From an uncultured Pelagibacteraceae bacterium (lineage in GTDB: Bacteria; Pseudomonadota; Alphaproteobacteria; Pelagibacterales; Pelagibacteraceae): 64,000 bases of DNA. Positions 16,321 to 24,875 of the stretch are shown here, in pieces. The stretch covers positions 1-64,000 of the forward strand of contig CACGWH010000005.1 in assembly GCA_902576765.1 (NCBI GenBank). Reading direction: 5' to 3'. A model generated the notes under the pieces. That model had not been told where the DNA came from. It saw nothing but the letters and a program-made list of their open reading frames with translations, and made no database searches. The stretch's first letter is position 1, and every line of letters begins with the position of its first letter. A program made the position numbers and the translations under genes.

Positions 16321-18648
16321 ATGTCTTTGATAAAAAAAATACTATTAATATTTTTTCTATTATTTCCTATATCCAAATCTTTTGGAGATATATATCGAGT
16401 AACTGAAGTCACTTTTAATCAAAAGCAAACAATTAACACTCAAGGTGATGAAGATGCAGGTACTCTATCTGATAATACTGATTTTGGACTTGCAGCTGGT
16501 ATAGAGTTCAACGCAGATGGAACTAAAATGTTTGTAAGTTTTGCCCAAACTGATCCTGATAGTAAAGATCTTACTCGAGTTATAAATACCTACGATTTAA
16601 GTACCCCATACGATGTTTCAACAGAAACTTTCGCTGGTGATAGTGAAAGGTGTGAATTTGAAGTTGATAGTGGAGATCACAGTCATCAAATATATGACTT
16701 AGAATTAAGTAGTGATGGAATGAAAATACTTTTAGTTACTAGAGTTAGACACTCTAGTGCAGATCACGATAAGGCTTATGTATTAGATTTAACTACTGCT
16801 TATGATATCTCTACTTGTAGTAGAAGTTCAGCAACTACAGATATCGACAGTGATACTTTTACAAGTGGAAGTAATGCTGGGGAACATGACGGTACAACTG
16901 AACATATGCTTCAAGGTATAGAAGTTAATGAAGATGGGAGTAAGGTATTTTTACTTTTTAATAATCGAAATTGTAATAGTGGCGAGGCTGGTGCAAGATT
17001 GTATGAGTATACACTTTCAACCCCATATGACTTAACTACGATGTCTCTTGTACTTAATGCAGGTATAAGATTTGATTGTCTTGAAACAGGTGGTGTAAAA
17101 AATGGTGCTGCAATGAGATTTAGCCCAAACGGGAAAAGACTGTTTATCACAAATCATGATACACAACAGAGAGGTGTTACTCAAATTTCACTAGCAATTG
17201 CTTATGATACATCTTCATTTAAAATGGATGGCAGAGTGGTTCTTGGTGGAGCATTTGATAATATGTCTGATGGTAATGATCAACCAAGAGGAATTGCATT
17301 TAATTCAAATGGCTTAAAAATGTATTTAACCAGTGATCGAACCCAAGGCAGTAAAGATGAGATATACGAATACGATTTGAATTGTCCATTTAATATAATT
17401 GAGGGAAATTGCTCTTTTACAACTAATAATTCTGATCGGACTGCAATAATTGAAGCTCAAATAGAAATTGCTAAAAAAACTATAGATCATTCAACTGATA
17501 CAGCTCTTAATAGACTTAAGTGGATTAGAAGAAATAAAGACAAACAGAATTTAACCAACTTAAATTTGAATATTAATTTTACTAATCAAAAATTAGCTTC
17601 ATTAACTGAAGTTGTTAGAACTTCTGCTGCTAAGAATAAATCAAAAGATAAAGATAAAGAAGAAGACCTTTTTTATTGGAGTGAAGGAAGTTTAGCAGTT
17701 GGAAGAATTGGCGATACCAGTATTTCATCTACAAAAAAAATTGGAACTGATGCTATTACTTTTGGTGTAGATAAATTTGTTAAAAATAATGAAATAAAAG
17801 GTCTAGCATTTAGAGTAGGGAGAAATAATGTTGATGTCGGAAGTGCTGGAAGTAATTTAGACACAGACACTTATAATATTACTTATTATGCTACCTCTCC
17901 TATAAAAGATGATACAAAATTTGTAGATACAATAGTTGGATTTGGAAAAATTCGGTCAAAATATTTAACTATTGCCAATAAAATTAGTCATACAGCAAAT
18001 AGAACTGGTCAACAGATTTATTTCACCCGTAAAATTAAAGATGAAATAAAAAAAAATAATTTTACATTAATTCCATCAGGACAGTTTGATTTTGGTCAAA
18101 CAATATTAAATGGTTATTCAGAAACAGGATTAACAGGAATAACTTTTGAAAAACAACATGTAAGGACGAGAAATTTAAGGGGCGCAATTGCTATAGTTGA
18201 AGATCTATCAAATGAAAATATTTCTTTTAAAAGACATGGAAAACTTGAATACTCTGCTGACCTTTCACGATCCTCAAATTTAGAATATAGATATAATTCT
18301 GGTAGCGATACAATTCATACAACTTTACACTCAGGTTCAATTCACAATTTAAAAGGTGAGATTGGTATTGATATAATTCTACCTAATAACTTTAGTGTAT
18401 TCTTTATTTATGAACGTAATCAAGCCCTAAACGTTGGACACACCGATAAAATTCATATTGCTATTGGATATTTACCTAACAAAGAGACAAATTATGTATT
18501 TTCAATAGATGGGTCTGATGAATTTAAATCAAATTATGTATTAAGTAAAAATATAAATGATTACTTAATTGATTTTAAATTAACAAATGATCTGATGACC
18601 CCGACAGACTATGATGAGGCCTCTTTTAATCTTATTCGAAAGTTTTAA
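16321..18648 (+). CDS. Autotransporter with propeller-like repeats and C-terminal barrel
   Basis: I choose the ATG at 16321 because it gives a signal peptide (MSLIKKILLIFFLLFPISKSFG); a TTG at 16270 would add 17 polar residues. The mature part has five or six degenerate propeller-type blades, each with a pattern like FNADGTKMFVS followed by YDLSTPYD. A Lys-rich helical linker (about 385-455) follows, then a barrel domain starting YWSEGSLAVGRIGDTSIS and ending in Phe. This barrel type is familiar from SAR11 surface proteins. The passenger differs from its neighbour's, so the two are not recent duplicates. It abuts the convergent gene at 18649 with no gap. Confidence 0.8.
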   Translation: MSLIKKILLIFFLLFPISKSFGDIYRVTEVTFNQKQTINTQGDEDAGTLSDNTDFGLAAGIEFNADGTKMFVSFAQTDPDSKDLTRVINTYDLSTPYDVSTETFAGDSERCEFEVDSGDHSHQIYDLELSSDGMKILLVTRVRHSSADHDKAYVLDLTTAYDISTCSRSSATTDIDSDTFTSGSNAGEHDGTTEHMLQGIEVNEDGSKVFLLFNNRNCNSGEAGARLYEYTLSTPYDLTTMSLVLNAGIRFDCLETGGVKNGAAMRFSPNGKRLFITNHDTQQRGVTQISLAIAYDTSSFKMDGRVVLGGAFDNMSDGNDQPRGIAFNSNGLKMYLTSDRTQGSKDEIYEYDLNCPFNIIEGNCSFTTNNSDRTAIIEAQIEIAKKTIDHSTDTALNRLKWIRRNKDKQNLTNLNLNINFTNQKLASLTEVVRTSAAKNKSKDKDKEEDLFYWSEGSLAVGRIGDTSISSTKKIGTDAITFGVDKFVKNNEIKGLAFRVGRNNVDVGSAGSNLDTDTYNITYYATSPIKDDTKFVDTIVGFGKIRSKYLTIANKISHTANRTGQQIYFTRKIKDEIKKNNFTLIPSGQFDFGQTILNGYSETGLTGITFEKQHVRTRNLRGAIAIVEDLSNENISFKRHGKLEYSADLSRSSNLEYRYNSGSDTIHTTLHSGSIHNLKGEIGIDIILPNNFSVFFIYERNQALNVGHTDKIHIAIGYLPNKETNYVFSIDGSDEFKSNYVLSKNINDYLIDFKLTNDLMTPTDYDEASFNLIRKF

Positions 18649-18990
18649 TTAAAAAAAAATATAATAAATCACTAAAGCGAATAGAGAGTACTCAAGTACA
18701 GATTTAGCTAGTAAAAGATTTTTTTCACTGAATTTTGCAGCTAAAAATTTCTTTAAGAGATTAAAACCTATATGAACAAGTATTATTCCAACAACGATAC
18801 CTATAATTGTGTATTGAATTGAAAAGTTTTTATATCCAAAATAACAAGCTGCAATAAATGTCAGCCAAGAAACTTTTGATATTAATACTTTAAATATAAA
18901 ACCAGCTTTTTTACTAAAGACAGATTGTGTTTTAATAATCGAATACGACCAAACAATACCAATTAAAAAACTTAAATATTTTATAATCAT
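18649..18990 (-). CDS. Small polytopic membrane protein, unknown function
   Basis: A protein of 113 residues with about four hydrophobic segments (1-20, 30-50, 58-78, 92-113). It overlaps the upstream gene by four bases, so the two form a coupled pair. No motif I recognise. The last base of the convergent autotransporter gene directly precedes its stop codon. Confidence 0.6.
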   Translation of the reverse strand: MIIKYLSFLIGIVWSYSIIKTQSVFSKKAGFIFKVLISKVSWLTFIAACYFGYKNFSIQYTIIGIVVGIILVHIGFNLLKKFLAAKFSEKNLLLAKSVLEYSLFALVIYYIFF

Positions 18991-19331
18991 TCGATTACTT
19001 CAATTTCTTCTATAATACTTACTATTTTTGAGCCTTTAATGACTGCATTAACTCGAGCACATTCATAATAAGCAAATGAAGTTTCTTCGGCAATTGCTTT
19101 CATTTCTAAACATTTTGATCTGCCTGAAGTAAATAAATGTTCTGTTAGTTCTGGAGGATTACCTAGGTACATCATTAGACCAATTACCTCATCTTCTTTT
19201 TCAAAACCTGCTAATTCCTCTATTTTAGCTACCCTATCTCCAACACCGATCTCAAAATCTCTAAATGCTTCGTAGCCTTTATAAACAGCAAAAATTATTA
19301 TTAAATAAAGAACTATTTTAATCTTACTCAT
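18987..19331 (-). CDS. Small exported or membrane-anchored protein, unknown function
   Basis: A protein of 114 residues with an N-terminal hydrophobic anchor (about 5-20) and a soluble domain ending in an acidic strand (IVSIIEEIEVIE). Two cysteines (RSKCLEM, YECARV) could pair in the periplasm. It follows msrB by ten bases and overlaps the next membrane protein by four, suggesting an operon with msrB. I do not recognise the family. Confidence 0.6.
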   Translation of the reverse strand: MSKIKIVLYLIIIFAVYKGYEAFRDFEIGVGDRVAKIEELAGFEKEDEVIGLMMYLGNPPELTEHLFTSGRSKCLEMKAIAEETSFAYYECARVNAVIKGSKIVSIIEEIEVIE

Positions 19332-19341
19332 ATTTAATTCT

Positions 19342-19713
19342 TTATTTTACCTCTTTAAAAACTAAGCACACACCATTATTGCAATATCTTTTTCCCGTAG
19401 GTTGCGGTCCATCATCAAATATGTGTCCATGATGGGCATTACAATTTTTACAATGATACTCGGTTCTAGCATATCCTAATAGATGATCTGTTTTAGTTTC
19501 AAAAACATCTGGTAAGGATTGAAAAAATGAAGGCCAACCAGATCCACTTTCGTATTTTGTATTAGAGTCGAATAATTTTATATCACAATTGGCACAATGA
19601 TAACTTCCTTCTCTTTTTTCATGATTGAGTTCACTAGTCCCAGGCGGTTCTGTTCCATCCTCAAACATAACTAATTTTTGCTCAGCAGTTAAATTCGGAT
19701 TCTTTTTGCTCAT
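19342..19713 (-). CDS. msrB: Peptide-methionine (R)-S-oxide reductase MsrB
   Basis: A complete MsrB of 123 residues that repairs methionine-R-sulfoxide in oxidised proteins using thioredoxin. The zinc site is intact: Cys40/Cys43 (CANC) and Cys88/Cys91 (CKNC). The catalytic cysteine is Cys111 in GKRYCNNG, and the substrate pocket motif SGSGWPSF is present. An extra cysteine lies five residues after the catalytic one (Cys116), at a position usually Ala or Ser. There is no signal peptide, so it acts in the cytoplasm. It is five bases from the upstream deacetylase-fold gene. Confidence 0.94.
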   Translation of the reverse strand: MSKKNPNLTAEQKLVMFEDGTEPPGTSELNHEKREGSYHCANCDIKLFDSNTKYESGSGWPSFFQSLPDVFETKTDHLLGYARTEYHCKNCNAHHGHIFDDGPQPTGKRYCNNGVCLVFKEVK

Positions 19714-19718
19714 TTTTT

Positions 19719-20612
19719 TTATAATAATTTAGCACATGATTGGTGTAAAAAAGAGTGTAATTCAACTAACTTATCAAAGTCTTTATTATATCCTCCGCCT
19801 AAAACTCCACAAAGAGGAACACCTTTAGAAAAGAAATTTTCTGTAACAATCTCATCTCTTTTTTTTATACCTAGATCTGAAATTTTTAATTTTCCCAAAC
19901 GATCATTAAAATGAATATCGACACCTGCAATATAAAATACATAATCAAAATTTTCTTCGTTTAATTGATTTAAATAGAATTTGAGTAATTTAATATATTG
20001 CTCATCTTCCATATTGTCTTCAAGCTCTACATCTAAATCACTAATAGATTTTTTAGCAGGATAATTTGATTTTGAATGCATACTAAAAGTAAATACATTT
20101 CTATTGTCTTGAAAAATATCAGCACTACCATTACCTTGATGGACATCTAGATCAACGATCAATATCTTTCCAGCTAAACCTCTATCAAGTAAATATTGAG
20201 CAGCTACCGCTACATCATTAAAGACACAATAACCTGCGCCGCCTTCATAATTTGCATGATGACTTCCCCCAGCAGTATTACAGGCAATTCCATTTGTAAT
20301 AGCTAGTTTGGATGCAAGCACTGTGCCACCTGTAGCTACCAAAGATCTTTGTACTACACTATCTACTAATGGAAACCCAATTTTTTTCACGGTGTTTTCA
20401 TCGAGAGTTTTATTTTTTACATTCTTAATATAAATCTCTGAGTGAGCTCTTTTTAAAGTCTCATCAGAACAAGCATATGGTTTATGAAATTTTTTAACTA
20501 TCTTTTTTTTTAATAGATAATTAGCAAGCTCACCAAATTTATTGATTGGGAATTTATGGTCATCACCAATTTTTGCAAAATAATCTTCATGATTTACAAC
20601 AGATAAATCCAT
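19719..20612 (-). CDS. Histone-deacetylase-family amidohydrolase (class IV-like)
   Basis: A zinc amidohydrolase of 297 residues with the arginase/deacetylase fold. The catalytic His pair is His118-His119 in GGSHHANYEGG. Zinc ligands are Asp156 and His158 in VDLDVHQGNG, and the third lies in AGVDIHFNDRLG. The shortness and the NDVAVAA/GNGSADIF pattern resemble HDAC11/class IV-type bacterial members. Bacterial relatives remove acetyl groups from small amines or acetyl-lysine of enzymes; the substrate here is unknown. It lies three bases after a hydroxyacid dehydrogenase gene in an apparent minus-strand operon. Confidence 0.87.
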   Translation of the reverse strand: MDLSVVNHEDYFAKIGDDHKFPINKFGELANYLLKKKIVKKFHKPYACSDETLKRAHSEIYIKNVKNKTLDENTVKKIGFPLVDSVVQRSLVATGGTVLASKLAITNGIACNTAGGSHHANYEGGAGYCVFNDVAVAAQYLLDRGLAGKILIVDLDVHQGNGSADIFQDNRNVFTFSMHSKSNYPAKKSISDLDVELEDNMEDEQYIKLLKFYLNQLNEENFDYVFYIAGVDIHFNDRLGKLKISDLGIKKRDEIVTENFFSKGVPLCGVLGGGYNKDFDKLVELHSFLHQSCAKLL

Positions 20613-20614
20613 AA

Positions 20615-21565
20615 TTACTCAATAACACGAATAGGTTTTCCATTCACGCAGGCTTCAAGGGACTCGATCATTTGATTGTAGAAAATGTTATAGTTTTCTG
20701 CAGTCACATAACCAATGTGAGGAGTTAATAATGCATTAGGTAGAAATCTTAACTTATTATTTTCTGGCAAAGGTTCTTTCTCATAAACATCAAGGCCTGC
20801 ACCAGCAATTTCGTTTGTAGATAATGCAATAATTAGATCATCCTCATTCACAATGGGGCCTCTTGAGGTATTAATTAAGAATGCTGTTTTTTTCATTTTA
20901 TCTAATTCTTTAAGGGTTATACAATCTTTGTAACGCTCACCACCTTGTACATGAATTGATAAAAAATCAGAATTCTTTATTAAATCTTCTTTACTGCAAG
21001 GAAGTACATCAAGTTCTTTACATTTATCTAAATTTAAGTTTTCACTCCAAGCCATCACCTGCATGTCAAATGCCTTTCCAATTTTAGCAACTTGAGAGCC
21101 TACTCTTCCTAATCCAATTAAACCTAATATTTTTCCTTTAAGCTCTACCCCTACTGTTGTTTGCCAGTATCCTTGATACATATTATCAATTTCTTCTTTA
21201 AAATTTCTTGCTAGTCCTAAAATTAATCCCCACGTTAATTCAGGTGTAGGATTAATATTTATTTCAGTACCACTTACTATAATTTTTCTTTTTTTAGCAG
21301 CTTCTAAATCTATTGCTTTATTTCTTGTTCCACTAGTCACTATAAACTTTAATTTATTTAAATTATCAATTAAGTTTTTTGTGATCGGTGTTCTCTCTCT
21401 CATTATTAACAATGCTTCAAAATCAGCTAATTGCTCTATTGCTTCAGCTTCTTCGATAAATGGTTCACTAAAAATTTTTATTTCATATTTTCCTGATAGT
21501 TTCTCTAAATCAACAAATTGTTGAGAAACATTTTGATAGTCATCTAAGATCGCTACTTTAAGCAT
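20615..21565 (-). CDS. D-2-hydroxyacid dehydrogenase family protein
   Basis: A protein of 316 residues with the D-isomer-specific 2-hydroxyacid dehydrogenase layout: NAD-binding motif GLIGLGRVGS (148-157) and the catalytic triad Arg235 (NTSRG), Glu264 (EKEPLP) and His283 (TPHIG). It interconverts a 2-ketoacid and a D-2-hydroxyacid; the substrate cannot be set from sequence. The gene overlaps the end of the DMT transporter gene by eight bases and may belong to a catabolic operon with the transporter and the DadA-like oxidase. Confidence 0.88.
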   Translation of the reverse strand: MLKVAILDDYQNVSQQFVDLEKLSGKYEIKIFSEPFIEEAEAIEQLADFEALLIMRERTPITKNLIDNLNKLKFIVTSGTRNKAIDLEAAKKRKIIVSGTEININPTPELTWGLILGLARNFKEEIDNMYQGYWQTTVGVELKGKILGLIGLGRVGSQVAKIGKAFDMQVMAWSENLNLDKCKELDVLPCSKEDLIKNSDFLSIHVQGGERYKDCITLKELDKMKKTAFLINTSRGPIVNEDDLIIALSTNEIAGAGLDVYEKEPLPENNKLRFLPNALLTPHIGYVTAENYNIFYNQMIESLEACVNGKPIRVIE

Positions 21566-22451
21566 TTTTAGTTTCCTTATTTGATAAAAATAAACCTAAT
21601 ATAATCAAAATTGCTCCAATCAAATGAAAAAATTGAAACACTTCATCATAAATTACTATAGCCATGATTGAGCTAAATAAAGGTATTAAAGATAATGAAA
21701 TTCCAGCCCTGTTAGCACCAATGATAGATACTGCCCCAGCCCAACAGTAATAAGACCCAATGCTAGGAAAAAGAGCCAAAAATATTAAAGTATAAACTAA
21801 ATTTATATCAAAATTTATCGCTTGTCCGCTCGAGAGCTCATATAAAAATTGAGGAAAAACACTAATCAAACCTAATGTACAGATAACATGAACTAAAGTT
21901 AATAACGGAAGAGTAAATTTTTTTTTCTTTAAAAGAGTTGAGTAAATTCCCCAAGTAAGAACACCTCCGATCATTATTAAATCTCCTTTATTGAAATTAA
22001 GTGAGAGTAGAATGTCTAGTTTAAGTTTGGTAACAATTGCTAAAATTCCACCCACTGAAATAATCAGACCTAAAATCTGAAATTTATTTGTTTTTTCAAT
22101 TTTAAATAAGAAACAAAGTAAAATTATAATAGCTGGGATAGCTGCATTAAAAAGAGATGCATTTATAACCTGAGTATGAACTAAAGATAAATATGTGAAA
22201 GAATTAAATAAACCAACACTTGTTAGTCCTAAAAAAAATAATATGGGTAAATTATTTAAAATTGTGTTTTTGTATTTAATGATTTCTTTATAAGTAAAAG
22301 GTAACAGTATAATCCAAACAAGAGACCAACGATAAAATACCAAAGTCAACGGTGGAATTTCAGAAAAAAATGCATACTTTCCTATCATAAAATTTCCAGC
22401 CCAAAATAAGGATGCACATACCAGCATTACATATGCTTTAATGTTTTGCAT
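21558..22451 (-). CDS. DMT/EamA-family transporter
   Basis: A protein of 297 residues with ten hydrophobic segments in two repeated halves of five, the EamA (DMT superfamily) layout, with signature-like stretches such as CASLFWAGNFMIGKYA near the N-terminus and FPSIGSYYCWAGAVSIIG in the second half. Such carriers export or import amino acids and other metabolites; direction and substrate are unknown. It is coupled by overlap to the hydroxyacid dehydrogenase gene and lies three bases after the oxidase gene. Confidence 0.86.
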   Translation of the reverse strand: MQNIKAYVMLVCASLFWAGNFMIGKYAFFSEIPPLTLVFYRWSLVWIILLPFTYKEIIKYKNTILNNLPILFFLGLTSVGLFNSFTYLSLVHTQVINASLFNAAIPAIIILLCFLFKIEKTNKFQILGLIISVGGILAIVTKLKLDILLSLNFNKGDLIMIGGVLTWGIYSTLLKKKKFTLPLLTLVHVICTLGLISVFPQFLYELSSGQAINFDINLVYTLIFLALFPSIGSYYCWAGAVSIIGANRAGISLSLIPLFSSIMAIVIYDEVFQFFHLIGAILIILGLFLSNKETKNA

Positions 22452-22454
22452 GAA

Positions 22455-23696
22455 CTAATTAAATCTTATTGAGCTATAAGGATCTAAATTTAGATTGGTG
22501 TTTTCTTTAGCTATCATTCCAGAAACAATCTTTCCAGAAATTGGTCCCAATGTCCATCCTAAATGATGGTGACCAAAACAATAAAAAACGTTTTTATATT
22601 TCTTAGATGGACCCATAACAGGTAAAAAATCTGGCAGAGTTGGTCTAAAACCTAACCATTCATCTTCATGTTCTGGAAGATCTCCCAACATATATTTAGC
22701 GTTATTAATTAAATTTTTTATTCTAGATTTTGATAAAGGATTTTCTAAACCACCAAACTCAACTGTGCCCACCACTCTTAATCCTTGCTCCATTGGAGTA
22801 ATACCAAAACCTCTATTTGAAAAAATAACTGGTCTGCTTAAAAGATGATCACAATTTTTGAAATGAACATGATAACCTCTTTCAGTATCAAGTGGTATTT
22901 TTTCACCTAAATTATCTGTTAATCTTTTTGAAAAAGCTCCACACGCAATCACAATTCTATCAAAAGTATATTTTTCATTTTCTGATACAAAAACAGGTTT
23001 CTCAGTATCAAATTGAATATTATTAATATTTTCCTTTTTAAACTTGCCACCTTTTTTTAGAAATAACTCAAAAAACTTTAATAAAATCTTTCTAGGATTT
23101 CTTGCATGTCTAGCGTAAGGATAATAAACACCTGCGTGGTAGAATGGTTTGATATTTGGTTCTAAATCATGAATTTCATCTTTAGAAACTAATTGTTGTT
23201 TTACTCCAAGCTCATCTCTTACTCTTATTTCTAAATCTCTACTCTTTAAATCTTTATCATTCCAAATATATAAAATACCCTTATTTTCAACCAAGCCATC
23301 TAACTCAATTTCATCAAACAGTTCATCATAAGCAGGTAAAGCTAGATCTAAGATTTGATGCATATTTTTTGCAGTATGCATCATTTTGTTTTTAGAGGTA
23401 TTTAGGATAAATTTAAAAAACCATGGCAACATCTTTGGTACATAGTTCCATTTCAGTGCCAAAGGTCCTGTGGAGCTTAATAACATTGCAGGCACATCAG
23501 CAAGTACGTCTGTTCTATTTAATGATAATGATGCATAAGGTGAAAAATGACCAGCATTACCATAAGAGGCAGCTGGACTTCCTGGCTCATCTCTATCAAA
23601 TATTGTTACGTCAAAGCCTTTTTTTTGTAGAAATAATGCATTCGAAATTCCTTGAATACCAGCACCAACTATTCCGATGTCTAATTTTTTACTCAT
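22455..23696 (-). CDS. FAD-dependent D-amino-acid dehydrogenase-like oxidoreductase (DadA family)
   Basis: A protein of 413 residues with the FAD dinucleotide motif GIVGAGIQGIS near the N-terminus, a DAO-family fold, and the C-terminal FCFGHHHLGWTLGPISG segment typical of D-amino-acid dehydrogenases. It would oxidise an amino acid to its ketoacid and pass electrons to the respiratory chain. SAR11 genomes carry several such oxidases with different amine substrates, so I leave the symbol empty. It is first in the apparent operon with the transporter and the ketoacid/hydroxyacid dehydrogenase, which fits uptake and breakdown of one compound. Confidence 0.85.
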   Translation of the reverse strand: MSKKLDIGIVGAGIQGISNALFLQKKGFDVTIFDRDEPGSPAASYGNAGHFSPYASLSLNRTDVLADVPAMLLSSTGPLALKWNYVPKMLPWFFKFILNTSKNKMMHTAKNMHQILDLALPAYDELFDEIELDGLVENKGILYIWNDKDLKSRDLEIRVRDELGVKQQLVSKDEIHDLEPNIKPFYHAGVYYPYARHARNPRKILLKFFELFLKKGGKFKKENINNIQFDTEKPVFVSENEKYTFDRIVIACGAFSKRLTDNLGEKIPLDTERGYHVHFKNCDHLLSRPVIFSNRGFGITPMEQGLRVVGTVEFGGLENPLSKSRIKNLINNAKYMLGDLPEHEDEWLGFRPTLPDFLPVMGPSKKYKNVFYCFGHHHLGWTLGPISGKIVSGMIAKENTNLNLDPYSSIRFN

Positions 23697-23747
23697 AGGA
23701 AAATTTATACAATTTATCTTTAAATAAAGTTAAGCGACAAATTATAC

Positions 23748-24875
23748 TTAAGCAATCAATTGTTGATTATGAACTCTAGCGCTCATAACTATTCCAAAAC
23801 CAATCATAGTTGCAAGCATTGAGGATCCACCATAAGACATAATAGGAAGGGGAGAACCAACTATAGGTAGTAAACCTAAAACCATGCTCATATTAATTGT
23901 AATGAAAACGAAGATTGCAGCTCCAAAACTGTAACAAAAAATCTTTGCGAAATAACTTCTGCAATTGGCACCAATAGCAACAATTCTGTAAATAATTATC
24001 ACATAGATGACCAAAAGGAGAGCTGAGCCAACAAAACCAAACTCTTCAGAAAAAAGTGTAAAAATAAAGTCAGTATGCTTTTCAGGTAAAAATTCTAAAT
24101 AACTTTGTGTTCCTTTTAAAAAGCCTTTACCAAATATTCCACCAGATCCCACAGCAATTTTTGATTGGATTATTTGGTATCCCGCACCTAAAGGATCTCT
24201 ATCGGGGTTTAAAAAAGTTAAAACTCTTAATTTTTGATATGGTTTCAAAAACGCAATAATAAATGGTAATGAAATTACAAAACCTAACATAGTATAAATA
24301 AAATATTTATGATTAATACCAGCAAACCATAAGACAGCTATACCACTTATAGCAATAAGAAGAGATGTTCCTAAATCTGGTTGTACAATTACTAAACCCA
24401 TTGGTAACATAATTATGATTAAAGATGTTAATATTGTGTAAATTGAATTTACATTTTCTAATTTCATTCTATGAAAATATTTTGCTAGACATAAAATTAT
24501 AACAATCTTCATAAGCTCTGAAGGCTGTAGATTAATAAAATAAAGATTAATCCATCTTTGAGAACCAGATGAGGTTATGCCAAATAAATAAGTAGCAACT
24601 AACAAACCAATAACTGCTAAATAAGAAAGGTAGCCTATTGAAAACCAGTATTTGATATTAATAAATGACATTATTAACATCATAATTGTAAAGACAACTA
24701 ATTTTGTAAAATGACTTTTGGTATGAAATAAAATTTCCCCACCATCAGTTGAGTACATTGTTGCTAAACTGATGAAACCTAATAATAAGATACAAAATAA
24801 TAAGATATAATCATAATTTCTAAATTTTTGAAAAAAATTTAGTCTATTTGTCGTTAATCTTGTGTGTTGATACAT
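23748..24875 (-). CDS. rodA: Rod-shape peptidoglycan glycosyltransferase RodA (MrdB)
   Basis: A SEDS-family protein of 375 residues with about ten membrane spans that polymerises lipid II for lateral wall growth together with PBP2. Family signatures are present: QPDLGTSLL, the loop LPEKHTDFIFTLFSEEFGFVGS and the C-terminal PLPIMSYGGSSML. It is one base after mrdA and ends the mreBCD-mrdA-rodA operon. Length is normal. Confidence 0.95.
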   Translation of the reverse strand: MYQHTRLTTNRLNFFQKFRNYDYILLFCILLLGFISLATMYSTDGGEILFHTKSHFTKLVVFTIMMLIMSFINIKYWFSIGYLSYLAVIGLLVATYLFGITSSGSQRWINLYFINLQPSELMKIVIILCLAKYFHRMKLENVNSIYTILTSLIIIMLPMGLVIVQPDLGTSLLIAISGIAVLWFAGINHKYFIYTMLGFVISLPFIIAFLKPYQKLRVLTFLNPDRDPLGAGYQIIQSKIAVGSGGIFGKGFLKGTQSYLEFLPEKHTDFIFTLFSEEFGFVGSALLLVIYVIIIYRIVAIGANCRSYFAKIFCYSFGAAIFVFITINMSMVLGLLPIVGSPLPIMSYGGSSMLATMIGFGIVMSARVHNQQLIA

